The notes under the pieces were generated by a model. It ran no database searches. It saw nothing but the letters and a program-made list of their open reading frames with translations, and was not told where the DNA came from. 64,000 nt of DNA. Origin: Anaeromassilibacillus stercoravium. GTDB lineage: Bacteria; Bacillota; Clostridia; Oscillospirales; Acutalibacteraceae. Positions 17,620 through 26,231 of this stretch are shown here, piece by piece. The DNA lies in contig DWYE01000069.1 in NCBI GenBank assembly GCA_019118845.1, positions 52,233 through 116,232 on the forward strand, read 5' to 3'. Position numbers and translations under genes: made by a program. How positions within the stretch are numbered: the first letter of the stretch is position 1; every line of letters begins with the position of its first letter.

Positions 17620-17651
17620 ATAAATACATCTTCTATTTGTGTAGCTTTATT

Positions 17652-17680
17652 ATTTTACCATAAACTTCCCGCAGTTGCAA
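17652..17680 (-). promoter_or_regulatory. promoter of tRNA-Gly
   Basis: Minus strand: TTGCAA (forward 17675-17680), 17 bases, TAAAAT (forward 17652-17657) with an extended TGG. It lies 32 bases before the mature tRNA 5' end. Confidence 0.8.
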
Positions 17681-17947
17681 GCCTCTTTTTGCAGAAAAAA
17701 TTCTTTTTCATTTCTGTAATCTTTACTTTACATAATCTTTACATTTCTACCCCTCTCCCATTCCGCAAGAATTATAGTATTCCACATTTTCCACTAAGTT
17801 TTCCACATGAACGGGCGGCATTTTCCCCTATTTCCTCCTACTTTTCCACCACCTTATAAAATCGAGCTGTGCAATTCCGTGGAAAAATCGCAAAAAAATT
17901 ACTTTACATAATTTTTGAGACAAAATGCGAACCTTTCCTGAAAGCAT
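17681..17947. other. AT-rich gene-free stretch with TTTTCCAC-type motifs
   Basis: No gene is seen between the tRNA promoter and the thrS terminator. Within 17778-17850 lie TATTCCACA, TTTTCCACT, TTTTCCACA and TTTTCCACC, resembling DnaA boxes (TTATNCACA) with one or two mismatches, in AT-rich DNA. It is not next to dnaA, so an origin is unlikely; a DnaA-binding locus or chance are the alternatives. Confidence 0.35.
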
Positions 17948-17949
17948 AC

Positions 17950-18013
17950 AAAAGGCGCTGGGAAACCCATCCATAAAAACATGTTATGGTTGGGTAAAAT
18001 CCCAGCGCCTTTT
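17950..18013 (-). terminator. terminator of thrS
   Basis: AAAAGGCGCTGGGA pairs with TCCCAGCGCCTTTT (14 pairs); inside it ACCCA-CCATA pairs with TATGG-TGGGT, giving a long two-part stem. On the minus strand the stem ends in TTTT. Confidence 0.85.
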
Positions 18014-18061
18014 CGCTTTAGAAATATCTAATTTTTGCGGAAGGGTTGAACTACGAATGCA

Positions 18062-19972
18062 TCAATCGCGGGCTTTCTCCGCCACTTCCCGCTGTGCCTT
18101 TTCAATGAAGGATTCCAGCGTCATCGCGCCCAAATCGCCGTCCTTGCGGCTGCGCACGGAGAGATTCCCCTCTTCCATTTCCTTATCGCCCACGACGAGC
18201 ATATAGGGAATCTTGTGGAGCTGCGCCTCGCGGATCTTATAGCCGATCTTCTCGCTGCGCAGGTCGTTCTCTACGCGCAGCCCTGCATCCGTGAGGGCCT
18301 TTTCCAACTTCTCGGCATACTCGTGATGGCGCTCTGCGATCGGCAGAATCTTCACCTGTACCGGCGCCAGCCACATCGGGAACGCACCGGCAAAGTGCTC
18401 GGTCAGGATGCCGATGAAGCGCTCGATGCTGCCGAACACCACGCGGTGAATCATGATCGGGCGGTGCTTTGCGCCGTCTGCACCGGTGTACTCCAATTCG
18501 AAGCGCTCCGGCAGCTGGAAGTCCAGCTGGATGGTGCCGCACTGCCAGGTACGGCCGAGGCAGTCGGTCAGATGGAAGTCCAGCTTCGGGCCATAGAATG
18601 CGCCGTCGCCCTCGTTGACCTCATAGTCATAGCCCAGTTCGCTGATCGCATCGCGCAGGGCGTCGGTCGCCGTGTTCCAATCCTCCAAGGCGCCCATGTG
18701 GTCCTCCGGCATGGTGGACAATTCGATATGATATTTGAACCCAAAGGTGCTGTACACCTTGTCGATCAGGCGCACAACGCCTTTGATCTCATCTTTGATC
18801 TGCTCCGGCGTCATAAAGATGTGGGCGTCATCCTGCGTAAAGCAGCGTACGCGCATCAGGCCGTGGAGCGCTCCGGAGAGCTCATGGCGGTGCACCAAGC
18901 CCAACTCGCCGATGCGGAGGGGCAGGTCGCGGTAGGAGTGCAGCTTTGTCTTATAGACCAAAATCCCGCCCGGGCAGTTCATCGGCTTAATCGCGTAATC
19001 CTCGTCGTCAATTACAGTGGTATACATATTCTGCTGGTAGTGATCCCAGTGGCCGCTGCGCTCCCAGAGCTTCCGGCTCAGGATGATCGGCGTAGAGATC
19101 TCCTGGTATCCCGCCTCGCGGTGAATCTCACGCCAGTAGTCGATCAGCAGGTTTTTCAGCACCATGCCCTTTGGCAGGAAGAACGGGAATCCGGGCCCCT
19201 CTTCCATGATGGTGAAGAGCTCCAGATCCTTGCCGATCTTGCGGTGGTCGCGCTTTTTCGCCTCTTCCAGCATCGTGACGTATTCGTCCAGCTGGGACGC
19301 CTTCGGGAAGGAGATGCCATACACGCGCTGCAGCATCTTATTGTTCGCGTCCGCGCGCCAATAAGCGCCCGTACAGTTCAACAGCTTGACCGCCTTGACG
19401 CAACCGGTGGACATCAGATGCGGGCCGGCGCAGAGGTCTGTAAAATCGCCCTGCTTGTAGAAGCTGATCTTCTCCCCCTTGCCGGAGTGTTCTTCGATCA
19501 ATTCCACTTTATAGACCTGGTTGTTCTTCGCCATCATGTCCTTGGCTTCGTCCGGGTCAAGCTCAAATTTTTCCAGCGGAAGGTCCTGCTTGATGATTTT
19601 CTTCATCTCCGCCTCGATCTTTTCGAGGTCTTCCGGCGTGAGGGTACGCGGCAGGTCCATGTCATAATAGAATCCATTTTCAATGGCCGGGCCGATGGCA
19701 AACACTGCGTCCGGGAACAAATGCTGAACCGCCTGCGCCATGATGTGGGAGGTGGTGTGCCAATAGGCATGTTTCCCTTCGGCCGTATCAAAGGTCAGGA
19801 TCTCGACGGAGCAGTCCTTCGTCACAGGGGTGCGCAGGTCCACAGCCTCCCCGTCGATTTTGCCGGCGCAAGCGGCCTTATACAGGCCCGCGCCGATGGA
19901 TTTTGCAATTTCAGCGATGGTTGTGCCGGCCTCATACTCCCGCACATCGCCTTTGAGCGTTACTTTTACCAT
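18062..19972 (-). CDS. thrS: threonyl-tRNA synthetase
   Basis: Charges tRNA-Thr and edits mischarged Ser. 636 residues, full length. N-terminal TGS domain (VKVTLKGDVREYEAGTTI), then the editing domain with HTTSHIMAQAVQHLFP, HHEY-type and SAD-domain segments, class II catalytic core (motif 1 near REAGYQEISTPI; motif 2 RHELSGALHGLMRVRCFTQDDAHIF; motif 3 IGILTEHFAGAFP) and the anticodon-binding domain (VENDLRSEKIGYKIREAQ). The ATG encoding MVKVTL is preferred over one 11 codons earlier because GGAG lies eight bases before it. Monocistronic and controlled by a T-box leader. Confidence 0.98.
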   Translation of the reverse strand: MVKVTLKGDVREYEAGTTIAEIAKSIGAGLYKAACAGKIDGEAVDLRTPVTKDCSVEILTFDTAEGKHAYWHTTSHIMAQAVQHLFPDAVFAIGPAIENGFYYDMDLPRTLTPEDLEKIEAEMKKIIKQDLPLEKFELDPDEAKDMMAKNNQVYKVELIEEHSGKGEKISFYKQGDFTDLCAGPHLMSTGCVKAVKLLNCTGAYWRADANNKMLQRVYGISFPKASQLDEYVTMLEEAKKRDHRKIGKDLELFTIMEEGPGFPFFLPKGMVLKNLLIDYWREIHREAGYQEISTPIILSRKLWERSGHWDHYQQNMYTTVIDDEDYAIKPMNCPGGILVYKTKLHSYRDLPLRIGELGLVHRHELSGALHGLMRVRCFTQDDAHIFMTPEQIKDEIKGVVRLIDKVYSTFGFKYHIELSTMPEDHMGALEDWNTATDALRDAISELGYDYEVNEGDGAFYGPKLDFHLTDCLGRTWQCGTIQLDFQLPERFELEYTGADGAKHRPIMIHRVVFGSIERFIGILTEHFAGAFPMWLAPVQVKILPIAERHHEYAEKLEKALTDAGLRVENDLRSEKIGYKIREAQLHKIPYMLVVGDKEMEEGNLSVRSRKDGDLGAMTLESFIEKAQREVAEKARD

Positions 19973-20002
19973 ATTCTCGTCTCCTTTTTCAATTTCAACA
20001 AA

Positions 20003-20264
20003 CAAAAAACCCGCCCCTTCTCAACAAAGGGGCGGGTTGTATAACCCACGGTTCCACCCTGATTCGACAGGAATCCTGTCCTTTCAGCGGCCTATAACGC
20101 GGCCATACGGCACGCCTTCTGCACAACGCGTTCGGCGCACGCTCCGAGGTGGTGGCCTTTGCAAATCCCGCCTGCCGCCCGCGCTTCCAGCTACTGCGCG
20201 TGCTCTCTGTTGCTGGGGATTTACGGCGTCCTCATCAACGCTTTCAACCTTTTGATCTGGTTTT
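20003..20264 (-). promoter_or_regulatory. T-box riboswitch (Thr) of thrS
   Basis: The minus strand carries the T-box core AGGGTGGAACCGTGG (about forward 20046-20060) and then a terminator ACCCGCCCCTT...AAGGGGCGGGT followed by TTTTTT (forward 20003-20038). Stem I with the AGAGAGC element is upstream. By alignment with the leucine leader in this window the specifier is ACC (forward 20151-20153), a threonine codon. Uncharged tRNA-Thr would stabilise the antiterminator and let thrS be transcribed. Confidence 0.92.
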
Positions 20265-20294
20265 ATCTTATCATTCCCCCCCACTGGTTGTCAA
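20265..20294 (-). promoter_or_regulatory. promoter of the thrS leader
   Basis: Minus strand: perfect TTGACA (forward 20289-20294), 18 bases, TAAGAT (forward 20265-20270) with an extended TGA. Confidence 0.8.
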
Positions 20295-20372
20295 GCGGGA
20301 TTTTTCTTGTGATTGTTTCAAAGCATTCCATCACATTTTATTCATAATTTATACATATTGACATCAAAATTC

Positions 20373-20402
20373 TTGACATCCGGGTATATATCGTAATACA
20401 AT
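20373..20402 (+). promoter_or_regulatory. promoter upstream of rny
   Basis: Perfect TTGACA, 18 bases, TACAAT. A second TTGACA lies about 15 bases further upstream. The next gene on this strand is rny, more than 600 bases away. Confidence 0.75.
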
Positions 20403-20408
20403 TATAAC

Positions 20409-21030
20409 CGTGATGATTGTTTCACAGTGGATGCATTGCATCCGTAGTTTCCAAGATTTTAATTTCAAATGCAGGGTGATCGGGAATCCCGGCCACCCCA
20501 TGGGGAAACGCTGAAGGAACTCGCTTTATATCAACACCGGCAAATGTTCGGCCGGATCTGTGTTAAAAATACTTTTGCTTTGTGCATGTTTGGGAAACCA
20601 ATCCATATGGGAAGCAGGACCCGCTGGCGCAGTTTTTTTAGGTTGTTTGCTGCTCGGCGGTCTTTTTTCTCGGCTTTATTTATCTTGAATAACGTTTCGA
20701 ACATGCCCCAGGCGTATCCGGGAAGTGTGCCAGCGGCAGAGCGTGCCTTTTCATAAATGTTGCCGCCACCTCCCATAGGGAACCGTATTTTTGCGCTTTT
20801 CCATATCGAAAGGAAGGAATCCCTGTATCCAACTACGCCAGATTTCAGGCAAAGATTCCCGGTCCTGTTTATTAAGGAAGGGCAGGCCGTAGGTTTCTTT
20901 GCGCGTTTGCGCCGTATTGGAAGGAAGCATAAAGCCCTCCCCGATGGGCTGCCACCGGATCGGTTGATCTGCGCGGTTCTGGTTCAGTGCCCCCTTGAAT
21001 CAAATGGAAAACAAGGAGGTGCCAACAGAA
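20409..21030 (+). other. long leader or non-coding RNA region before rny
   Basis: About 620 bases with no supported gene between a strong promoter and the rny start. Two compact hairpins can be drawn: GGGTG-CGGG...CCCG-CACCC at 20474-20498 and CCGGC...GCCGG at 20537-20555, flanked by AACA/TGTT. No recognised riboswitch class fits. Either an unusually long rny leader or a separate small RNA; not resolvable by reading alone. Confidence 0.45.
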
Positions 21031-22593
21031 TTGTATCAAATTTCACTCCCCGTATGTATTGTCATTGCGCTGGTATGCGCTGTGATTAGTGCGGCAATTG
21101 CCTTTTTTGCTGGCGTTGCGCACCGCAAGAAGACCGCAGAATTTGCGATTCACTCCGCGGAAGACGAGGCCAAACGCATTGTGAGCGAGGCGATCAAGAC
21201 CGCAGAGGCAAAGAAAAAGGAGGCTGTTCTCGAAGGCAAGGACGAGATTCACCGGCAGCGTGCCGAGGCGGAAAAAGAATTAAATGACCGCCGCAAGGAA
21301 GTCCAGCGCCAGGAACGCCGCATTCAGCAGAAGGAAGAAACCCTGGACAAGAAAATCGAGAGCTTAGAGGCTAAGGACGAAATCCTCAACAACAAAAACA
21401 AGCAGGCCGACGAGCGGTTGGCCGAGGCGGAAGCGGTAAAGAAGAGCCAGTTTGAAATGCTGGAACGTATTTCCGGTTTCACCGTTGAGCAGGCCAAGGA
21501 CTATTTGATGAAAAACCTGGAAGATGAGCTGACGCATGAGAAGGCGGTCAAACTCATGGAGTTTGAACAGCAGACGCGCGAGGATGCAGAGGCGTCCGCC
21601 CGCGAGATCATCTCCATGGCGATTCAGCGCTGTGCCGCCGACCATGTGGCCGAGGCCACCATTTCGGTGGTGCCGCTGCCCAACGATGAGATGAAGGGCC
21701 GCATCATCGGTCGCGAGGGCCGCAATATCCGGGCCATCGAAACCCTGACCGGCGTCGACCTCATCATCGACGATACGCCGGAGGCCATCACGCTCTCCAG
21801 CTTTGAGCCGGTGCGCCGCGAAGTGGCGCGTATCGCACTGGAAAAGCTCATTGCGGACGGCCGTATCCATCCGGCGCGCATCGAAGAGATGATCGAGAAG
21901 GCGCGCCGCGAGGTGGACGCCACGATCAAACAGGAGGGCGAGCGCGCGGTCATCGAAGCCGGCGTCAATGGCATCCATCCCGAGTTGGTCAAATTGCTCG
22001 GCCGTCTGCGCTACCGCACCAGCTATGGCCAGAATGTCCTGAACCACTCCTTGGAGGTCGCCTACCTCTCCGGCGTGATTGCCTCGGAGTTGGGGCTTGA
22101 TCCCACAATCGCACGCCGCGCCGGTCTGTTGCACGACATCGGCAAGGCGCTCGACCACGAAATCGAGGGTTCCCATGTGGACATCGGCGTCGATGTGGCA
22201 CGCAAATATAAAGAGAGCGAGACGGTTATCCACGCAATTCAAGCACACCACGGCGATGTGGAGGCCAAGACGGTCATTGCCTGCATTGTACAGGCCGCGG
22301 ATGCCATTTCCGCCGCAAGGCCGGGCGCGCGGCGTGAAAATCTGGAAAATTACATCAAACGTCTGGAGAAACTGGAAGAGGTGGCTTCTTCCTTCGAAGG
22401 GGTCGAGCGCTGCTATGCGATCCAGGCAGGCCGCGAGATCCGCATCATGGTGAAGCCGGATGTCATCTCCGACGATAAAATGGTCCTACTTGCGCGGGAT
22501 ATCTGTAAAAAGATTGAGAGCGACCTCGAATATCCAGGCCAGATTAAGGTCAACATTATTCGTGAAAGCCGCGCGATTGAATACGCAAAATAA
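21031..22593 (+). CDS. rny: ribonuclease Y
   Basis: Membrane-anchored endoribonuclease that starts much of mRNA decay in Firmicutes. 520 residues: an N-terminal transmembrane helix (CIVIALVCAVISAAIAFFAG), a long charged coiled coil to about residue 200, a KH domain with GRIIGREGRNIRAIE, and an HD domain with LNHSLEVAYLSG and LLHDIGKALDHE. The TTG start is chosen because AAGGAGGTG lies nine bases before it; in-frame upstream starts have no such site and would place the ribosome binding site inside the gene. Followed by acyP and ymdB. Confidence 0.95.
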   Translation: MYQISLPVCIVIALVCAVISAAIAFFAGVAHRKKTAEFAIHSAEDEAKRIVSEAIKTAEAKKKEAVLEGKDEIHRQRAEAEKELNDRRKEVQRQERRIQQKEETLDKKIESLEAKDEILNNKNKQADERLAEAEAVKKSQFEMLERISGFTVEQAKDYLMKNLEDELTHEKAVKLMEFEQQTREDAEASAREIISMAIQRCAADHVAEATISVVPLPNDEMKGRIIGREGRNIRAIETLTGVDLIIDDTPEAITLSSFEPVRREVARIALEKLIADGRIHPARIEEMIEKARREVDATIKQEGERAVIEAGVNGIHPELVKLLGRLRYRTSYGQNVLNHSLEVAYLSGVIASELGLDPTIARRAGLLHDIGKALDHEIEGSHVDIGVDVARKYKESETVIHAIQAHHGDVEAKTVIACIVQAADAISAARPGARRENLENYIKRLEKLEEVASSFEGVERCYAIQAGREIRIMVKPDVISDDKMVLLARDICKKIESDLEYPGQIKVNIIRESRAIEYAK

Positions 22594-22602
22594 GAATTCC
22601 AA

Positions 22603-22628
22603 GGGCGGGCAGCAATGCCCGCTCTTTT
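22603..22628 (+). terminator. short hairpin between rny and acyP
   Basis: GGGCGGGCA and TGCCCGCTC pair around a GCAA loop, followed by TTTT. Short T-tract, so probably a partial terminator or attenuator letting some transcripts into acyP. Confidence 0.55.
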
Positions 22629-22652
22629 CATACCAAAGGAGGAGGCTTTCAA

Positions 22653-22925
22653 ATGCCGCGCTATAGGATGGTCGTCCACGGGCGCGTACAGGGCGTAGGG
22701 TTCCGTTGGACATGCCTGCAAAACGCCAAGAAAAACGGCCTGACCGGTTGGGTCCGCAATCGGGCCGACGGCGCTGTCGAATTGGAGGCCCAGGGGCCGG
22801 ATGAGGCAGTGGCGGCCTTTTCCGCTGGGATTCGCCGTGGAAATGGATACAGCTTCATCGACCACATCGAAATGCGGTCGGTCGCTGAAAAGCCATCGGA
22901 ATCCGCATTCCATGTGCTCTATTAG
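22653..22925 (+). CDS. acyP: acylphosphatase
   Basis: Small cytosolic enzyme that hydrolyses the carboxyl-phosphate bond of acylphosphates. 90 residues, full length. The catalytic Arg is in HGRVQGVGFRW and the catalytic Asn in GWVRNRADGAVEL, as in the ferredoxin-like acylphosphatase fold. AAAGGAGGAGG precedes the ATG. Lies between rny and ymdB, 59 bases after the rny stop. Confidence 0.95.
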   Translation: MPRYRMVVHGRVQGVGFRWTCLQNAKKNGLTGWVRNRADGAVELEAQGPDEAVAAFSAGIRRGNGYSFIDHIEMRSVAEKPSESAFHVLY

Positions 22926-22984
22926 TATTTTTCCTTCGATGAACCAAAAATCTGAACAAAGAACCACTCTGGGAGGCAACTGCT

Positions 22985-23752
22985 ATGAATATTCTCGCGA
23001 TTGGCGATGTTGTGGGCAGCATCGGCTGCAAATTTTTACGGGCACATTTGCCCCAACTGAAAAAGGTTAAGGGGGTGGACCTCGTCATTGCAAACGGGGA
23101 AAACTCCGCCGATGGGAACGGGATTACGCCCACCTCCGCCCGCTTTCTGTTTGACAGCGGCGTGGATGTGATTACCGCTGGGAACCACACCTTCCGCCGC
23201 AAGGAATCCTATGAACTCTTTGATTCCTGTGAGACGCTCCTGCGCCCGGCCAATTTTCCGTCCCTTGCTCCCGGCCGTGGTTTCTGCGTTGTGGACATGG
23301 GGCGCATCCAAGTGGGCGTCCTCAACCTGATGGGGGTCGTCTACATGGAAAGCATGGATTCCCCCTTCGACGTTGCGGACCGCATCCTTGCGGAAGGAGT
23401 CCCAAAGATCACGCTGGTCGATATGCACGCGGAAGCCACTGGGGAGAAGCGCTCCCTCGCCTATTATCTGGACGGGCGCGTCTCCGCTGTCTTTGGCACG
23501 CATACGCACGTCCAAACAGCGGACGAAGGTATTTTAGACAACGGCACCGGCTATATCTCCGACCTGGGGATGACCGGACCGAAGCGTTCCGTGCTCGGCG
23601 TGAAGCCGGAGCTCGTCATCCAAAAAATGCGCACAAAGATGCCGGTGCGTTTCGATCTTGCAGATGGCGCTTGTCAAATGGGGTGCGTTCTTTTTACAAT
23701 TGACGAAAAAACGGGCAAAACCACGGCAATAGAACGCCTTCTAATCGAATAA
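22985..23752 (+). CDS. ymdB: YmdB-type metallophosphoesterase (TIGR00282)
   Basis: Calcineurin-like phosphodiesterase; Bacillus YmdB hydrolyses 2',3'-cyclic nucleotides and affects biofilm and sporulation decisions. 255 residues. Metal motifs: IGDVVG, ANGENSADG, AGNHTFRR, VDMHAEATGEK and GTHTHVQTAD. GGGAGG precedes the ATG. The order rny-(acyP)-ymdB-spoVS matches the rny-ymdB-spoVS linkage of Bacillus, which supports the assignment. Confidence 0.95.
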   Translation: MNILAIGDVVGSIGCKFLRAHLPQLKKVKGVDLVIANGENSADGNGITPTSARFLFDSGVDVITAGNHTFRRKESYELFDSCETLLRPANFPSLAPGRGFCVVDMGRIQVGVLNLMGVVYMESMDSPFDVADRILAEGVPKITLVDMHAEATGEKRSLAYYLDGRVSAVFGTHTHVQTADEGILDNGTGYISDLGMTGPKRSVLGVKPELVIQKMRTKMPVRFDLADGACQMGCVLFTIDEKTGKTTAIERLLIE

Positions 23753-23798
23753 ATACTGGAAATCGCAAAAAGAATTGCTAGTTATTCCTCTTTTCCGC

Positions 23799-23827
23799 TT
23801 GAAACTTTGTACAAAATGTTTTATCAT
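23799..23827 (+). promoter_or_regulatory. promoter of spoVS
   Basis: TTGAAA, 17 bases, TATCAT, in the ymdB-spoVS gap. No clear sigma-H motif was recognised, although spoVS is sigma-H dependent in Bacillus. Confidence 0.55.
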
Positions 23828-23893
23828 AAAGGGGGAAAAACCTGCGATGGTTTCGTAAATTTCCAATACAAGGGACGTTGGAGGGATGGCTTT

Positions 23894-24154
23894 ATGGAAC
23901 CTTTAAAAGTGTCGTCAAAGTCCGCACCGAACGCAGTGGCCGGCGCAATCGCCGGAGTCATCCGTGAGTCTGGAAGCGCAGAACTGCAAGCCGTGGGTGC
24001 AGGCGCTGCAAATCAGGCGATTAAAGCGGTTGCCATTGCCCGCGGATATCTCGCCCCTGCCGGGATCGATCTCGTATGTATCCCGGCGTTCGCCAGTGTT
24101 GTAATCGATGGCGAAGAACGCACGGCTATCCGCTTAATTGTGGAACAAAGATGA
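23894..24154 (+). CDS. spoVS: stage V sporulation protein S
   Basis: Small Alba-like protein needed for late sporulation in Bacillus. 86 residues, nearly invariant across the family: MEPLKVSSKSAPNAVAGAIA, then AVGAGAANQAIKAVAIARGY and the end IDGEERTAIRLIVEQR. The internal ATG was chosen because GGAGGG lies eight bases before it and the product then has canonical length. Strong sign of a spore-forming lineage. A strong terminator follows after two bases. Confidence 0.95.
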   Translation: MEPLKVSSKSAPNAVAGAIAGVIRESGSAELQAVGAGAANQAIKAVAIARGYLAPAGIDLVCIPAFASVVIDGEERTAIRLIVEQR

Positions 24155-24156
24155 TG

Positions 24157-24228
24157 AAAAAAAGGGTTCCCGCGCGGGATAACCTGCCCGAGACGTTTGG
24201 CAGGATTCCCGTGCGGGACCCTTTTTTG
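24157..24228 (+). terminator. terminator of spoVS
   Basis: AAAAAAGGGTTCCCGCGCGGG pairs with CCCGTGCGGGACCCTTTTTT with a structured loop (CTGCC...GGCAG) inside. Strong T-tract; can work in both directions. Confidence 0.92.
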
Positions 24229-24282
24229 CGGGTTCTATCCGCTTGTTCGCCTATCTTCGCTTTTTTATGGCAATAATATCGA

Positions 24283-24311
24283 TTGAATCCCAGTGGGGAA
24301 TATGGTATAAT
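24283..24311 (+). promoter_or_regulatory. sigma-A promoter of the FakA-like gene
   Basis: TTGAAT, 17 bases, perfect TATAAT with an extended TGG. It lies 89 bases before the start codon. Confidence 0.85.
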
Positions 24312-24400
24312 ATGCAATAAAATCCCTAAAGTAACGAGTAGAAAATTAAGCAAAGAAACACAGCCGTGGCTATAAAAATATTACCGAGGGAGTGTTCGAA

Positions 24401-26071
24401 GTGATCAATGGAACCGAATTGCGGGACGCCATCATTTCTGGTGCCAACAATATTGCAAAGCATAAAACCTCTGTAGACGAGTTAAATATTTTTCCTGTCC
24501 CGGATGGCGATACCGGGACGAATATGAGCATGACGATGGGCGCCGCCGCGCGGGATTTGGAAAATGCACAGGGTGGCATTGGCGAAATTGCGCACAAAGC
24601 GGCTTCCGCCCTTTTGCGTGGGGCCAGAGGGAATTCCGGCGTAATCCTCTCCCTCCTGTTCCGCGGTTTTTCAAAAGGGATAGAGGGCTGCGAAGAAATC
24701 GATGGCACAGAACTGGCAAATGCGCTTGGTATCGGTGTGGAAGCTGCCTACAAAGCCGTTATGAAGCCGACCGAGGGGACCATTCTGACGGTTTCCCGTG
24801 TAGCCTATGAAAAAGGCAAAGCGGCCGCCGAGATCGACAACGACCCGGTCTATGTGTGGAGTGCCATCTGCAAGGGAGCTGCCGAAGCATTGGAGGAAAC
24901 ACCGGAGCTGCTGCCCGTCTTGAAGAAGGCCGGCGTGGTGGATGCCGGCGGCAAGGGTTTGTGCCACATCTTTGACGGTATGATGTCCGTCTTTAAAGAT
25001 CACAAAATAATCGTGAACGAAGCCCCGGCGGACGTTTCCAACTTGAGTGCAGACGAATTTTTCCGCAATGCTGCGGCGGAATTCGATCAGGAGATCCATT
25101 TCACCTATTGCACCGAATTTATTGTGGGACGCGACCCGGATTGCGAAAAAGATCCGCAGGAGCTTCGCCAGTATCTGGAAGGGATCGGCGACTGTGTAGT
25201 TGTTGTGGACGATGAAGAGATCATCAAAGTGCATGTGCATACGGAAGAGCCCGGCAATGCGCTTCAAGCGGCGCTTGTATTTGGCCAGCTTCTTACCGTT
25301 AAGATCGAGAATATGAAAGAGCAGCACCGCAAGGCGGCGGAAGCCAACGAAGCGGCAAAAGCAAAAGCGGCTGCGGAAAAGGAACCGCTATCCCCGGCGG
25401 AACCCACGGAGGAAATCGGATTTGTATCCGTTGCAGTGGGCGAAGGCCTCAAGACGCTCTTCACCGATCTGGGCTGCACCCACGTGGTGAGCGGCGGCCA
25501 GACGATGAATCCCAGCACGAACGACATTCTGGAAGCGGTGCTGGCGACCCCGGCAAAGACCGTCATGGTTCTTCCGAACAATAAGAACATCATTATGGCG
25601 GCAGAGCAGACGGTACCGCTTGTGAAGGACCGCAAGGTGATCGTCCTTCCGACGCGCACCATCCCGCAGGGGCTTTCTGCGATGCTGGCCTATGACCCGG
25701 ACGTTTCCACAGAGCAAAACGCCGTTACCATGATGGAAGCCGCTGGAAACGTGGCAACTGGAACCGTAACGTTCGCGGCGCGCGATTCGGAATATAACGG
25801 GCATAAGATTCACGAGGGAGACATCCTCGGCCTGCGCAACGGCAAAATGGAACTGGTGGAGAAGGACATCATCCACACATGCAGCAAATTGACCCGCTCC
25901 ATGGTAAACCGCAGCACGTCCTTTATCACCATCATCTATGGTGAGGAGATCACAGAAGCCCAGGCAAACGATGCATATAACCGGATCAAGTCCAAAATCA
26001 GCAACGACATCGAGGTCACTTTGGTCAACGGCGGCCAGCCCGTCTATTACTTCATCATCTCCGTCGAATAA
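24401..26071 (+). CDS. fakA: DAK2-domain fatty acid kinase subunit (FakA/YloV family)
   Basis: ATP-binding subunit that, with a FakB lipid carrier, phosphorylates exogenous fatty acids for phospholipid synthesis. 556 residues. N-terminal DAK2 kinase domain (ELNIFPVPDGDTGTNMSMTM, then RGARGNSGVILSLLFRGF and VVDAGGKGLCHIFDGM), a middle domain and a C-terminal DegV/EDD-like half (VSGGQTMNPSTNDI, VLPNNKNIIMAAEQ, VLPTRTIPQGLSAM). Start GTG 24401 has GAGGGAG eight bases before it and gives the family N-terminus MINGTEL. The usual Asp23-family neighbour is missing. The partner FakB is not in the window. Confidence 0.92.
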   Translation: MINGTELRDAIISGANNIAKHKTSVDELNIFPVPDGDTGTNMSMTMGAAARDLENAQGGIGEIAHKAASALLRGARGNSGVILSLLFRGFSKGIEGCEEIDGTELANALGIGVEAAYKAVMKPTEGTILTVSRVAYEKGKAAAEIDNDPVYVWSAICKGAAEALEETPELLPVLKKAGVVDAGGKGLCHIFDGMMSVFKDHKIIVNEAPADVSNLSADEFFRNAAAEFDQEIHFTYCTEFIVGRDPDCEKDPQELRQYLEGIGDCVVVVDDEEIIKVHVHTEEPGNALQAALVFGQLLTVKIENMKEQHRKAAEANEAAKAKAAAEKEPLSPAEPTEEIGFVSVAVGEGLKTLFTDLGCTHVVSGGQTMNPSTNDILEAVLATPAKTVMVLPNNKNIIMAAEQTVPLVKDRKVIVLPTRTIPQGLSAMLAYDPDVSTEQNAVTMMEAAGNVATGTVTFAARDSEYNGHKIHEGDILGLRNGKMELVEKDIIHTCSKLTRSMVNRSTSFITIIYGEEITEAQANDAYNRIKSKISNDIEVTLVNGGQPVYYFIISVE

Positions 26072-26076
26072 CCAAG

Positions 26077-26172
26077 CTGAGCTTGGAGGCAGACAGCCGG
26101 CGCGTACCTTGCTGCTGAAAAGAACCCCGGTGTTCGCCGGACAGAAAGCACCCGCTCCCGGAGGGCCGAAAA
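26077..26172 (+). repeat. first copy of a ~95-bp direct repeat
   Basis: Begins right after the fakA stop. It shares about 90 percent of its bases by eye with the copy 156 bases downstream (26232-26328). Common core: GCTTGGAGGCA, ACAGCCGGCGCGTA, CTTGCTGCTGAAAAG, CCGGTGTTCGCCGGACAG. Copy 1 opens with the perfect palindrome CCAAGCTGAGCTTGG. Confidence 0.85.
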
Positions 26173-26231
26173 TTCAAAGCCATCTAATGCATGAACCGGT
26201 GGTTTCTTTCTGCGTTTAACCATCTCTCATT

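Noticed and set aside
17521..17859. A 112-codon frame starting across tRNA-Gly
   Set aside because: Its N-terminus is the complement of the tRNA (a known type of false protein in databases); the rest is AT-rich non-coding DNA.
17681..17947. Chromosome replication origin
   Set aside because: No dnaA, dnaN or rpmH nearby and no perfect DnaA boxes; kept only as a weak finding.
18215..20044. A 609-codon open frame on the plus strand opposite thrS
   Set aside because: It is antisense to an unmistakable threonyl-tRNA synthetase and its T-box leader, has no ribosome binding site and reads as low-complexity His/Val/Leu/Arg-rich protein, a usual shadow in GC-rich coding DNA.
20470..20500. Resemblance to the FMN riboswitch (GCAGGGTGA...CCCG)
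   Set aside because: Only the first helix looks similar; the other conserved RFN segments are absent and rny is not a riboflavin gene.
24157..24228. Structured RNA after spoVS
   Set aside because: The long stem with a T-tract directly after the stop codon is adequately explained as an intrinsic terminator.
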